Below are positions 20,571-32,089 of a stretch of DNA of 64,000 nucleotides, piece by piece. Below the pieces are notes generated by a model. That model was not told where the DNA came from. It was given only the letters and a program-made list of their open reading frames with translations, and ran no database searches. The stretch comes from Lytechinus pictus. Its lineage: Eukaryota > Echinodermata > Echinoidea > Temnopleuroida > Toxopneustidae. Location of the stretch: assembly GCF_037042905.1 (NCBI RefSeq), contig NC_087249.1, positions 13,579,201-13,643,200 on the forward strand, read 5' to 3'. How positions within the stretch are numbered: position 1 is the stretch's first letter; every line of letters starts with the position of its first letter. The translations under genes were made by a program, and so were the position numbers.

Positions 20571-21587
20571 GTCTCGCCTGCATAGCAGAGCGAGACTATA
20601 GGCGCCGCTTTTCCGACGGCGACGGCGGCGGCGGCGTCAACATCAAATCTTAACCTAAGGTTAAGTTTTTGAAATGACATCATAACTTAAAAAGTATATA
20701 GACCTAGTTCATGAAACTTGGACATAATGTTAATCAAGTATTACTGAACATCCTGCCTGAGTTTCAGGTCACATGATCAAGGTCAAAGGTCATTTAGGGT
20801 CAATGAACTTCGACCATGTTGGGAGAATTATTTTCAAAATCTTAACCGAAGGTTAAGTTGTTAAAATGACATCATAACTTAGAAAGTATATGGACCTAGT
20901 TCAGAAACTTGGGCATAAGGTTAATCAAGTAAAAGTGAACATCCTGCTTGAGTTTCAGGTCACGTGACAAAGGTCAAAGGTCATTTAGGGTCAATGAACT
21001 TTGGTCAAGTTGGGGGTATTTGTTGAATTACCATCATAATTTTGAAAATTTATGGATCTAGTTCATGAAACTTGGACATTAGGTTAATTAAGTACCACTG
21101 AATATCCTGTGCGAGTTTCAGGTCACATGACCATGGTCAATGGTCACTTAAGGTCAATGAACTTTGGCCGTGTTGGGGGTATTTGTTGAATTACCATCGT
21201 AACTCTGAAAGTTTATGGATCTAGTTCATAAAACTTGGGATATAAGAGTAATCAAGTATCACTGAACATCCCCTGTGAGTTTCAGGTCACAAAACCAAGG
21301 TCAAAGGTCAGTTAAAGTCAATAAACTTAGGCAATGTTGGGGTAATTGTTGAATTGCCATCATAACTTTGAAAGTTTATAGATAGAGTGAATGAAATGTG
21401 GACATGGGTGTAGTTGACAAGTCTTAAGTCACCGTTCAAATGTCATTTATGGTCAATGAACGTGGTATTATGTCATTATATGAACGGTGTTTTTGTGAAT
21501 GATTATTTTATAGTAGTTTTCAAAGTTAGCACTGCTGCTATATTAAATCGCGTAATGCAGGCGAGGCTGCCAGAGGCGTTCCACTTG
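20571..21587 (+). mobile_element. Tandem-repeat element 'TCTCGCCTGC', with DR1 motifs
   Basis: Bounded by GTCTCGCCTGCATAGCAG on the left and GCAGGCGAG..CCACTTG on the right, with TT on both sides (possible 2-bp target duplication). After a CGACGGCGG run, the body is ~4-5 units of ~180-190 bp. Each has 'ttcatgaaacttgg', 'tttcaggtcac' and AGGTCAAAGGTCA or a degenerate form. Non-coding. Other copies: 33723-34685, and reversed at 46370-47023 and 61967-62620. Confidence 0.75.
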
Positions 21588-21589
21588 TT

Positions 21590-22177
21590 ATGATATAAAA
21601 TATATTATTCAGATGTTGTTTGAAGGTTTGCATGGTGGCATGTACAATCGCTGATGTGGTTTACGGTACACCATGTGGAGTATTATAGAAACAATGGGTA
21701 GAAGAAGAAAAAGAAATGGATAGGCGAGAAAGTGGAAATTTGAGAGTAGAGTAATCTTTCTTGAATGTAGTCCTGAAAAGGACTGTAAACCAGAAGAGAT
21801 TGATGAGTCACACATAAGGACCTCAATAACATTGAGAGATACACGATCTATACATGTTATGTACCACGTATATCTGGAATATTATGGAGAAACTTGGGAA
21901 AATTAAATTTTAAATGGTAAACAATCAATCACAATATTGCCTTTATATCAAAATATGCAGACATTTCCCCAAATAAAACACATGGAACTAAGATTACCAA
22001 AGGTAAACAAGAACTGCACATCGATTTTCAATGATCTAAGTGATTTGTTATCTATTGCGCATATAATTTGTGAAATATAAATGTATAATCACGAACTGCT
22101 TCAGTCCCTTCTCACGGTGACGATCATAGGACCAAAGAAGACTAGTATGAAGAGAATGTTATTCAGATGACAATTAC
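21590..22177. other. Gene-free stretch
   Basis: AT-rich with no open frame of interest, no tRNA-like boxes and no visible tandem repeat. Confidence 0.4.
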
Positions 22178-22737
22178 CCGTGGGGGGGGGGGGGCACTCA
22201 GTATATAATGCATATTGGGTATGTGCCGCGGAGGGGACCCCCATTTTTAAACTCAAATTTCCGTTCCAAGGGCCAAGGCATAGCATTTTTGTCTTATTGA
22301 GAAAAAGAACAAAGAAAGCCGCTCCAAAGCATAGCATTTTCTTCTTATCGAGAAAAAGAAGAAAGAAATCCGCCCCAAAGCTTCGCATATTTTTCGTTAC
22401 GCCGTTCCGGTCGCATTGATCTGCTACAATGAGCTGCTATTTTGGTTAAAAGCAGCCGCAGAGCGCTGTCCGACCATCGCCTCTGCGCGAGCGCACCCGG
22501 GGCCGTGCCGCCGGGCTAGCTGCATCATGCACGCATGCCCATTCCATAGGGATGCATCAGATGCATACGCACTCGCACGCTGGCGATCCATTCCAAGGAC
22601 CCCCGTTTGCACAAACATTTGTAGTTCCGAAGCCCGTTCCGAGGACCCTCCTTTTCACAAAAAGCCCGCTCCAAGGCCCCCGTTTTTTGTCTCGCCCGCG
22701 GCACACCCCTACCACTTTTTTGGTCGAGTACCCCTAA
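22178..22737 (-). mobile_element. Poly-G-ended foldback element, copy 2
   Basis: Begins with CGTGGGGGGGGGGGGGGCACTC and carries in reverse the same internal words as 19852-20406 (tgtgccgcgg, acaaacatttgtagttccgaagcccg, cggcacaccc). It ends at 'ggtcgagtacccc'. From about 22500 rightwards it matches 47520 and 63120, marking roughly where the large duplication starts. Confidence 0.6.
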
Positions 22738-22739
22738 GC

Positions 22740-22946
22740 TATGAATGTCCATCTCTTCATAGGTCCATGGGTGGAAGAAAGTCCCCGTTCAGTGAGAAGC
22801 TTCGCACCGTTTCGCATCGCGACCAATAGATTTCTTTCGAAAATCTTCCAACCGTGGATTCCATTTAAAGATTGCTTATATTTGAGGTGTGTCTCCGTGT
22901 CCGGATGACGATAAGGCCGCATACTACAATAAAATATTCAAGCAGA
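22740..22946 (+). promoter_or_regulatory. Putative promoter and 5' UTR of peptide gene A, unit 1
   Basis: The ~200 bp before signal exon A are strongly conserved at 47810-48015 and 63405-63611. AT-rich core-promoter candidates are 'ccatttaaaga' and 'gcttatatttg' about 70-85 bp before the ATG. The bases just before the ATG are CAGA; the same CAGA precedes the ATG of signal exon B, so the 5' end could also be a splice acceptor. No experimental start site is known. Confidence 0.35.
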
Positions 22947-23013
22947 ATGAAGCGTCTTATGGGACTTGCTCTGGTTGCATTGATTTTAGTGGCTGCTTTG
23001 CTAGATGATGCAG
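22947..23013 (+). CDS. Signal-peptide exon A, unit 1, secreted Arg-rich peptide gene
   Basis: The 67-bp exon begins MKRLMGLALVALILVAALL: two basic residues, then a long hydrophobic core, then DDA. This is a typical secretory signal. It ends GATGCAG|GTTAGT, a good 5' splice site in phase 1. The matching downstream exons are at 24173 (Arg-rich), 25656 (acidic) and 35695 (terminal, with stop); all use phase 1. A precursor of roughly 120 residues would result: signal, basic block, acidic block, Cys-poor C-terminal block. The exon is base-for-base identical at 48016 and 63612, while the introns have diverged. The basic plus acidic layout fits an antimicrobial-type or other cationic secreted peptide precursor, but I recognise no known family, and transcripts are needed to prove the joins. 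Confidence 0.65.
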
Positions 23014-23185
23014 GTTAGTAGTACATCGATAATATACTTATAAAAAAAAAATGGTTGATCAGTTTCAGACTCTAATCTAAATTTTCATCATTGAGTTTCT
23101 TTCCTTCTAAAATCACATACTATATACTAGAAAACCAAAATAAATGTTATCAAGATTAATTCATGCCACATCAACCGGATGACAC

Positions 23186-23374
23186 GACATTTGCTCCGTT
23201 GACAATTGCTCCAGGCTTTATTTCATCTAAGATATAAGGTGAGGGTTAATGCAATATGGTTTTATGTTAGGTTTAGGATAGGGTATATAGTGTTAATTCC
23301 AGGCCGGGTTGAAGTTGGTCAATCCATTAATGTGTTGAATTTGCAGCGGAGCAATGGTCGACGGAGCAAATGTC
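23186..23374. mobile_element. Short TIR element in intron 1
   Basis: Ends are GACATTTGCTCCGTTGACAA and its near-perfect complement (TCGACGGAGCAAATGTC). Also present at 48257-48445 and from 63851, so it was in place before the locus duplicated. Confidence 0.7.
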
Positions 23375-24172
23375 ATGGAACCCACTAACCGACTCTAAAT
23401 CAAGTGAATAGCTTTTGTCGATTGATTTGGAGTCGTACCCGCAGAGGTGACTGTAACATAAACTTAAGGTGTGCATAATGGCCTTTATCAGAAGTACTAA
23501 TGACACACAAGACATCGTAATATCTATAAAGCACTTTTATCACAATCTTACTCATTGCGCAATTATCTGTGAATATACAAATCTTAAAGAACACATTTTA
23601 TAACAAATTCAAAATGCGCATGAGCAGAATTGCTTATAACAGCATAGTGCGATTATTAGTAATGAATTGCAAATCTCGCGATAAGACCGACTCGATTTGC
23701 TTTGCTTGATATCTGAATCAATCAAAAATTGGTTTTTATTGGAAAATCGATAAAAAGAAAAAAGTTGTCAATTTAAATGTTTAATCACTACGTATGCACT
23801 CATCATAGCCATAAGACTTAATGATGTGAAATCTGATTACATTATTATTTCAAATCATATTGCTCTGCACATCTAACATACAAGATTATGATAAAGCCTT
23901 GTCCGTAGTCAGTTACCCCGCTGTGGTGACATTTTTTTTTTTTTTATTCTTTGTATAAATGCTTGCCTTTTTTACTCAGTAACTTTAAATCAATTTCAAT
24001 GTTATTTGTTCGTTTCCATTTCCCAATTTCCACAATCTTAAATGAAGACTTTTGGAGTGTGCATGGACTCGGCACAGTAAAAGTGGTTGCAGGCTGCAAA
24101 TGTTGGTATAATTCATGGGGATTTCAAAAAATTTACTCAGATCATTATTTGACAAAATACTATATTCCACAG

Positions 24173-24298
24173 ATGCCACAACCAACCGTCGTCGTCCCAC
24201 TTCTCTCAATCGTCGACGTGAACCCATGACAACTCGACGTTCTGACACGACTTCAACTCGTCGTAGGCCACAATCTACAAGGAGGAGATATAACTCTG
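24173..24298 (+). CDS. Arg-cluster exon A, unit 1
   Basis: A 126-bp exon with acceptor TATATTCCACAG|AT and donor AACTCTG|GTATGT, phase 1-1. It adds 42 residues with 14 Arg in five clusters (RRR, RRR, RR, RRR, RRR) spaced by Thr/Ser/Pro/Asn-rich linkers such as PTSLN, EPMTT, SDTTST and PQST, so it is extremely cationic. The Arg clusters could be basic cleavage sites of prohormone convertases, or could act as a DNA- or membrane-binding surface; the sequence does not decide. It is identical at 49282-49407. The frame stays open through the donor for another 43 codons to TAA at 24427-24429, so intron retention would give a different C-terminus. Confidence 0.65.
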
Positions 24299-24429
24299 GT
24301 ATGTGCACATCAAGTCGCACACAATATACAGTGCAACCTTTAAGACAAGGACACCAGGATTCACGATTAATTCTTCCAAAATTATCACATGATTTATGGG
24401 ATTTCATTTACACTATCAATAAATTTTAG
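24299..24429 (+). other. Possible alternative C-terminal extension by intron retention
   Basis: Directly after the Arg-rich exon the same frame continues MCTSSRTQYTVQPLRQG and ends FIYTINKF before TAA. The copy at 49408-49538 keeps the frame open and differs by one residue near the end (IIKF). Either this is an alternative last exon or the frame is open by chance. Confidence 0.3.
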
Positions 24430-25029
24430 ATTTGATTCTCTATCTTGCTATCATTTTTTAATATAATATTTTGATGCCTGATATGAAAGTCTCACGCATA
24501 GATAAACAAAAAAAGATACACTTACATTGCAATACCTAAAACAACGTTGCATAGAATATGATACAGCCATTGCCGCCAAGCGTAAGAACATGATGACACC
24601 ATAATTTTGAACTAATCTCAAAATGAGAATGGAATTGGATTCACAAAAAAGTCTATTCCCAAATTGTTTCTGAACTGCCTCAGTATTATTGTAATCTGCA
24701 ATTAATAAGCTTGTTCACAACTGCGCACGAGCAGTAAAATGTCATATGTGGTTTTCAAATGCAATGAAATTGGCATTTGTGATTTGATGATGTATTCCTT
24801 TTAAAATGTTCGTTTCATCACATCCAAGCTGAAGAGTAACAAAGTCTTCATAATTACTGGTATTTGACAGTATGTACTTATTTCTGTAACCAGATTGTAC
24901 ATCAATTTTCTGTAAAAATTGTGCACTGTCTTGTGCCAATCTCGATTATGCAATGCAATAGAGATCATCAGCTTGAAGGACATGTCCACCAAAACAAAAA
25001 GTTGATATGAATAAAAGAGAAAAATCAAA

Positions 25030-25545
25030 CAAGCGTAACACTAACATTTTCATCAAAATCGGACGTAAAATACGAAAGTTATGACATTTTAACAATTTTG
25101 CTTAACTTCACAAAACAGTAATATGCACATCCCGGTCGGTATGCAAATAAGGGGACTGATGACAACACCGACTTACTATGAAATATCTTAATTTTCTCCT
25201 CATTGTAATGTGAAACACAGTAGTATTCTCCCTGAACATGTGGATTTAATAGTGTCTTAGCATTTTGTGGTTCTGTCAAGTTGGTCATTATTGTCAAATC
25301 TGTAAAAATCGAAGTATTGTTTACTAGTAATCCAAACAATGAAAAATAGTGAGTGAGAGATATCATTGACTCTTTGCCCATCACTGAGTTGTGCATATAA
25401 CTGTTTTGTGAAAAATAAGTGAAACTTTAAAATGTCAAAACTTAGTCATCCAATTTTGATGAAATTTTCAGCATTATGCTTGTTTGATTTTTCTTTATTA
25501 ATTCAAATCATCATTTCCTGGGGTGGACTTGACCTGTAAGCATGA
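25030..25545. mobile_element. Foldback element in intron 2
   Basis: Left arm 'cattttcatcaaaatcggacgtaaaatacgaaagttatgacattttaa' faces the right arm 'aaaatgtcaaaacttag...ccaattttgatgaaattttcagcat'. Non-coding; open frames inside are incidental. Present in unit 2 at about 50150-50660. Confidence 0.6.
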
Positions 25546-25655
25546 ATGATATATTTTTTTTTTACCAAAGTAGGGAGGAAAGTAGACATTTATGTTCAGA
25601 CAAAAAAAATCACTTTCTTGCATTTAAGTAGAAAACATTATTTTGCTCCTTACAG

Positions 25656-25724
25656 ATGAATCTACAGAGGAGGACATTATGGTCATCAACCAAGAAATAG
25701 ATGCTCTCAAGATGGAGAAAGAAG
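25656..25724 (+). CDS. Acidic exon, unit 1
   Basis: A 69-bp exon with a strong acceptor (TTTTGCTCCTTACAG) and donor (GAAG|GTAAAC), phase 1-1. Encodes DESTEEDIMVINQEIDALK followed by MEKE: eight Glu/Asp in the first 15 residues and a short amphipathic helix-like end. It directly follows the Arg-rich exon in gene order, so the acidic block could neutralise the cationic block in the precursor, as acidic propieces do in many cationic peptides (inference). The copy at 50746-50814 changes one Glu to Lys plus one silent site. Confidence 0.65.
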
Positions 25725-25929
25725 GTAAACTTCTTTTCGATGCACTACCAAACGACATGACCAAGACGCACTAAAAGCATTATGATATCGCGTAGTGCAT
25801 GAATTTCCATGTCAATACAAGTGATGGTTTCTTCAAACCCGTTTGAAGATCATTAAAACAATAGATTAAATACCACTTGTAGTAAATTTGTTTTCTTTGA
25901 AGTTTATGTGTGCTGTTTGTAGTGCCATC

Positions 25930-26352
25930 TTAAATATACACTAGAATAAAGTTGGAATGGATTGAATGATGTGCATATACGAGATGAAAATGGAAATGGT
26001 TTCATATTATTCAAAATAAACTGAATCACGTAAAAGGCAAATGGAATTGAATATGTGAGATTAAAATTGAATCCAATCATGTGAAATGAAAATGGAATTG
26101 AATCATGTGAAATGGAAATGAAATTGAATGACAAAATGAATTGAATAATCTGAAATGGAAATGATATTGAATCATAAGAAAATGAATTGAATCATGTGAA
26201 TTGAATTGAATAATGTGAAATGGCAATGAAATCGAATCATGTGAAATGGAAATGATTGAATCATGAGAAAATGAATTGAATTTAAGTGAAATTCAATTCG
26301 ATTGAATCATGTGAAATGGAAATGACTGAATCATGAGACAAGGCAAAAGCGA
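25930..26352. repeat. Simple repeat array GAATCATGTGAAATGGAAAT, left half
   Basis: Many diverged copies of a ~25-bp unit based on 'gaatcatgtgaaatggaaatga'. The array resumes at 35160-35445 after the transposon nest, so the nest inserted into a pre-existing array. Same arrangement at 51030-51450 and 58195-58440. Confidence 0.8.
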
Positions 26353-28984
26353 TTTTGTGTCTCGCCCACTTATGAAAATAACCAGAAATATCGTGATGTG
26401 CGAGGGCACGCAACAGAACGTAAACTTTAATGTTGACCTGAAAATGACCTTCAACCTTACCATGTGACCTCCGACTGCAGCATCAGATGCAGGTCCCCCA
26501 AGTCCATCTACCATACAAGTTTGGATGAAAAGCGACTCACAGTTGCGGAGTTAGGTGTCATAAGAGAGTCTTGCATGTAAACTTTAACTTTGACCTGAAA
26601 ATGACCTTTGACCTTACCATGTGACCTCCGACTGCAGCATCAGATGCAGGTCCCCCAAGTCCATCTACCATACAAGTTTGGATGAAAAGCGACTCACAGT
26701 TGCGGAGTTAGGTGTCATAAGAGAGTCTTGCATGTAAACTTTAACGTTGACCTGAAAATGACATTTGACCTTACCATGTGACCTCCGACTGCAGCATAAC
26801 ATGCAGGTCTCCCCAGTCCATCTACCATCCAAGTTTGGTTGAAAAGTGACTAACGGTTGCGGAGTTAGGTCCCAGGTAACAATACAGCGTTGGACAAACA
26901 GATCAACGTTGGGAATTTTTTTCCAAACGTTGCCTCAACGTTGGCAAGCAACGTTGCATCATCGATAGAATGTGCACGTCCATACATCGTCAGACCAAAA
27001 ACATTTCCAACGTCAGTTCAACCTTGTCCACCATCAATACTCCAACGTTGGTCTCATGTCGGCTGAGTCATCAATAACAGCGTTGCTGCAACGTTCATGG
27101 GCAATGCTGCAGCAGCGATGGAAGTGCACGCGCATACATCGTCAATCCAACTATGTTTACAACGTTGGTTCAACGCTGTCCAGCAACAATGCTCCAACGT
27201 TGTCTTGCAACATTGCTCCAACATTGTTACAACGTTGTCACAACGTTGCTCCAACATTGCTCCAACGTTATTCCAACGTATAGCAATAATTAACAAAACA
27301 TTAATTGGTTTCAAGGTGAAGTCCACCGTTACAACTCTACACTCTAATCTTTATCATCATATCTTATCCTATCCTAAAATCTTACATCCTAATCCTACAT
27401 CCTATTCCTATCATCCTACACCTATCAACTGAATCCTGTCATTGACTCCTATAATTATATGAAGAGCTCACTTGCAAAAGGGGTTAGGTCCATTTTTCAT
27501 CAAATTTGATTTTTTTTTGGTCCCAATGTATAGATTTTTAGTAGCTCTATAAGATGATACCAAAGAAACGTTGAAATTCCTTTTTAAAAGTGATCAAAAA
27601 TGGCAAAGAAAAATCACTTTAAAAAAAAGGGGGTTAGGTCCATTTCAGTTTAGTTGCAAAAGGGATTAGGTCCACACCGTATTTATTTGGAAAAGAATAT
27701 TTTAAAAAATATGAAAAAAGGGTAGATTTCTTTTATACCCAATTTTATGTTCACATGATAGGGTAGTACATCATGACAATTTAGTTTCTCATAAGAATAC
27801 TGTATTGCAGTGAGAATAAAAAACATGTTTTTTCTCAGAATGGTCCAAAGTGGACCTAAGCCCTTTTGCAACTAAACTCTTCATACAGAGCAACTTTGCT
27901 ATACTTGGTAGAATACAGTTAATATCATTTTTCACATTTAACCTTGAAAATTTCCCTTAGAATAATATGTTTTGATTATAAATGATATGGTAATGGAGCC
28001 ACATACTTTTCTGAAACTTTTCATGGTGGAAATAATGAATGAACATAAATACTGTAATTGTTATAGCAATATTACCTAAAATTTTGGTAATTTACTGATG
28101 TAATGAATATTCATGAGTGCATAATCATTATGTCCAGATGAGGCAGGTATGGCAGCGTTGGTCCAATGTTGGTTCAACGTTGGGTAACGTTGATCCAACG
28201 TTGGTCTAATGTTGGTCCAATGTTGATGGAGAGTTGATTCAACGTTAGTCCAACGTTGGCGTAAACGTTGATTCAATGTTTGTCTAATGTCAGTTCAACG
28301 TTGGTGTAACGTTGATTCTTTGTTGGTCTAATTTTAAACAAATCCAACGATGTGCCATCTCCATCAAACAGTTTTCAACACTTTGCCATCATCATCTTTA
28401 ACCTGTTCATGATTCTGTCAAAAAACATTACAACTATTATTACAGCTATTCATTTCTTTTTTTTCTTTTTGTTACAAGTCTCTTCACATGATTAAGAGGA
28501 ATCAAGAGAATTGCGTGTGATATTTATTGAGGCCTTTTTAGCATTTAAACTTTTTTGACATCCTCTTTTTCTCAAACAAGACTAATACCAAACATAGGCA
28601 TATGTAATAAGAATTAAGATGTACGTATTACATTTTCTTGCGAGTTGCAATCTCTGTTTCTGTCTACAATTGTTTGATGACTCGACATGCAATGCCAATT
28701 GCAACGTCAGTAATCATCACAAAAACTCATGTGTAATTGCAGTCTCTCAGAATTAACAAAATCTAAAAAGGAGGTCGCGTAACTTGGCCTCACTCAGAGT
28801 AATTCGTAGCTACTGCCTACTGTAACTTAAGAGCGCCTCTTTTTGATTAAGATAGAAGTCAACTGAGATCTCAATATGCATGACCATGGCCTAGTCTCGC
28901 TCGTGCCATAACTCTTAAATGATATTTCAGCGTTAAGTGTAAGCATGCGTCACGTAGCACCTACAGGTTTGACTGCAGTTGGAA

Positions 28985-30590
28985 AACACTCGGGTCTCAC
29001 AGGCCTAATTCATTCCCCATAGACTCGTGTGTTAAATTGGCACTTTCAAAAATTCATAACAATAAGGATGAAATTTGGGGGTCGAATGTTTAATACCAGT
29101 GGATAGGATATATATCTGGCAATCCATATCTGACCAGAAAAGGGTCCCTCGACCGGTTCATTTTAAAAATAAATTGGCGTGTTTGAAGACACTGTCGGGG
29201 GGAGCAGATTCATCACCTCAAACAGCAAAATAGCCCTAATCCTTCCGCCAGTTAAAATATAGTCCAAAATTGGTGATATTTCTTCCCAATTTGGGAAAAG
29301 GAAGTTCAGTAATTACCAAAAATAGAATCAGTGTTAGATGGACAATCATATGCATACAATTTGTCAATCAGCCATATTAAAATAAAAAAAGTAGCAATGG
29401 GTTGGCTCGAATTAATATCTCTTGCTTTCCCAATGTTAATAGGCCCGTGTATCCCTCGGTCAAGGCTAGGCCTAGCCTCTTGTCGAGGCCCTGGCGGCTG
29501 CTTCCCGAGCGAAGCGAGGGATTCCCTAATTCGCGAAGCGTTTTAGGCCTGGCGCGAGCCAGGGCCTCTTGATATCTGAACTGAATTATATATTCATGAG
29601 GAACGTCTTCCTAATGGATATACATGAGTCATGATATTACCGGTCACCGAGTAAACCAATGAAATGTCAGAGCTGTTTCGTTTTGGGTTCGGAATACTAT
29701 ATATAGTATAGTAGTCCATTATTCTGCAGGGGATTCATTTAATTGCGGGACACTAAAGGGGATATAACCAGCAAAATGCTACAAGTAGTGGTACTACTAC
29801 TACTACTACTACTACTAGTACTACTACTACTGGCCGTAACAGACCCATCACCGCCCCGACACTTGCCGGGAGATACTGCTCAGCCGCTGGTCAGACTCGA
29901 GTCAACTCCCAGCAACTCCACCCCAGCTTCCCTCACTCCACTGCACAGCGGAGATCGATAATCGACGCCCCGGTTCGACCGGTGGAATCGCATGAAATAT
30001 TACATTTTTTCCATATCCTGTGGGTAGATTTACAAAGACGTCTCGTCCTTTCAGTGCAGAGTTAATTTCATCGACTTGCAAATCCTTAAATCGGTCAATA
30101 TTCAGCATTTTAGAGTCATATTCAGCGCTCTTTGATATTTCGTCGTCACTCTTCGCCAAGAATCCAAGGGTCGCCATTCAAGATGAGCTCATGAATATTT
30201 AATATGACGTCATAGCAGCTCGCGCTCTCATTGGATGATTTTCACCGACCAGTTTTTGGTCGGTGAATTGGTAAAAACAATACAAAACAAAAGAAAGTCG
30301 GTGAAATTCGGGTCAGATGTCAAGAGGCCCTGTCTCGCGGTAGTCTGCAGGCACAGACCCTGATTGGAACTTTGATCAACAAGTGTGCCTCCACGCAAAG
30401 ACTAGCACATACAAAACTTGCTGTTCCAATGCCTTCAGTACACAAGGCATGAGTAGGCTGCACATTCAGACCCTTAACTCGAGTGAAGGGTTTGCCCAGC
30501 AGACTAGTCTCGCGGCGCTCTGCTTCGCTCTCTCACTTGCTTTGCCATGTTCGCTCGGAAAGCAGCCGACAGGGCCTCGACATGAGGCTA
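28985..30590. mobile_element. Unit-1-only insertion with RecQ-like fragment
   Basis: Unit 2 reads continuously through 'ttggaaaacagtcaaggctaggcc' at about 54470, whereas unit 1 carries ~1.6 kb extra at this point. The ends are not exact. The segment has an internal inverted pair: 'tagcctcttgtcgaggccctgg' near 29467 and its complement near 30570. It contains a (CTA)n tract at 29792-29835 and a helicase-like fragment on the minus strand. It could instead have been lost from unit 2. Confidence 0.5.
29902..30177 (-). pseudogene. RecQ-like DNA helicase, N-terminal fragment
   Basis: The minus-strand frame has FKDLQVDEINSALKGRDVFV followed by NLPTGYGKNVIF. This matches the Q-motif region and Walker A of RecQ-family SF2 helicases (usual form LPTGxGKS; here the Ser after Lys is Asn). 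Residues 1-35 precede it, and after 'HAIPPV' the frame runs into sequence unlike a helicase. Only the first exon-sized piece is present, with no DEAH box, so this is a fragment, possibly captured with a repeat. The start at 30177 (MATLGFLAK) is plausible. Confidence 0.6.
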
Positions 30591-30663
30591 GGCTAGGCCA
30601 GGCAGGACCGACCAGGTCAATTCAAGGCAGCGTAAAATAAATAAGGCAGGAATGCCAGGAAGC

Positions 30664-31146
30664 AAGTCATTGGGTGATTTCAAGTACGGTGTTAGGTGTT
30701 GAGAGCGTGAAAGGGCTGCTGAACTGAGCTCCAACACCGAGCGTAATATTATTTTTCATTAAAATGTATTAAACTCTAATGATTTGCTCTCATCTTAACT
30801 GTAAAATATAATTTTACGGGGATGGTTCGTCGTGTTCGCCCCCTGTTCGTGAGCTACAGTTCATCAACACCAACACCGAACTTTAAATCACGGTTCTCCC
30901 AATCCCTGGGGTCGGTGTTGCTGAATAGGGAAATTGCACGTAGATCGATCGTCAACACCATGAACCATGCAGCCGCAGTGTTGGGTTCAGCAGATGACAA
31001 TCAACACCAGCCTTCAACACAAACTGCCGGAATACACCATATTTTCCGAGGTCAATCCCAACACCAGCCTGATTTCAAGAACGGTGTTGCCACAACACCA
31101 ACACCAGATTTCAAAACTGTACTTGAATTGAAATCACCCAATGACT
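30664..31146. mobile_element. Foldback element with AACACC repeats
   Basis: Arms AGTCATTGGGTGATTTCAAG and its complement near 31125-31146. The interior has repeated 'caacaccaacacc' and 'ggtgttg' words that produce a 113-codon open frame with no known domain. Unit 2 copy at about 54548-55031. Confidence 0.65.
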
Positions 31147-32089
31147 GTTGCCTTGCCCTATGAATGAGTGATGTGTCTTTACTAGATGAACTACGAGATC
31201 TAGATCTAGAGTAGAGACTAGAGAGTCTCAACCTGTGCATGTGAAAGTATGCTATGCATCAAATATGCTACGGTATTCATCACACGTGGTCTCTTGTAGT
31301 GGTAATAAATACTGGAAGGATTGAAGAAGGAGGGAGTGCAGTGACTGGTGTAAGTACTTACACGAAAATACTAGCGTCGAACTGTAAGCGCACAGAAGCT
31401 GAATCCGGGATCTTTCGGAGAATATCAACAGTTGCAGTTACCGACTATCTGCAAGTGCAAAGAAAATTTCACTGTAGATTATTGTAGGTCCTAAATATGC
31501 AGCATGTAAGTACTGTGCCAAATCACTAGATATTCGGGAATTTAATTGTCTATATCCAGTCCAAATTCTGCCAGATTTTTCAAGTTCAAAATTGAAGGAA
31601 GCAGACTACACAGAAGAAGGAGTCCGACGTCGCGACTAATTCTGCGCATCAGAATAGTATGGTATTTTTAAATAGGCACATTTGATGCTTGTATTTCCTT
31701 CTTCAAGCTATGTGACGGTAGGCCTACATGTATATCTCGTACTTACTGTGAGAGGCCTAGCCAGCTGCAAAGGACGAGGGCGTTTCTGTAAATTCTGGTC
31801 TTGAACTGCATTTGTTTTCTTGTTTTTCTCCTTTATTTTCTATATTAATCGACACATTTGCAGCCCCTGGTGCAGCCTCTCTATTCTATCCCGTCTTTAT
31901 TTTTGTTTTCCCCTTTTAATTCCTCTTTCCCTTCCCATTATTTTCCTTCTCTCTCAATTTCTTTTCCCCTTATTGCTGGGAAGATACAAGGGTGACATGA
32001 ATAGACAAGCTAACTAACTTAATTACTTGATCGACCCCCCTTTGCCCCATTGGAAATTTTGCGAGTAGTTGTCGTCTGTACATCAATTC

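Noticed and set aside
22416-22829. 137-codon frame with PRTPVCTNICSSEAR, recurring at 47547 and 63144
   Set aside because: Lies in the poly-G-ended repeat element. Each copy breaks at a different place, and both strands are open, as expected for GC-rich repeat DNA.
22947-25724. Membership of known echinoid peptide families (185/333, strongylocin, centrocin)
   Set aside because: There are no Gly/His-rich repeats, no six-Cys pattern, and the exon structure differs from the two-exon 185/333 genes. I therefore left the family unnamed.
26353-26870. Possible CRISPR-like direct repeats
   Set aside because: The ~150-bp tandem units are long, diverged and contiguous without unique spacers, and the DNA is eukaryotic.
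29743-29961. 72-codon frame with a leucine/valine run that looks like a signal peptide
   Set aside because: The hydrophobic run is encoded by a (CTA)n microsatellite, and the rest has no similarity that I recognise.
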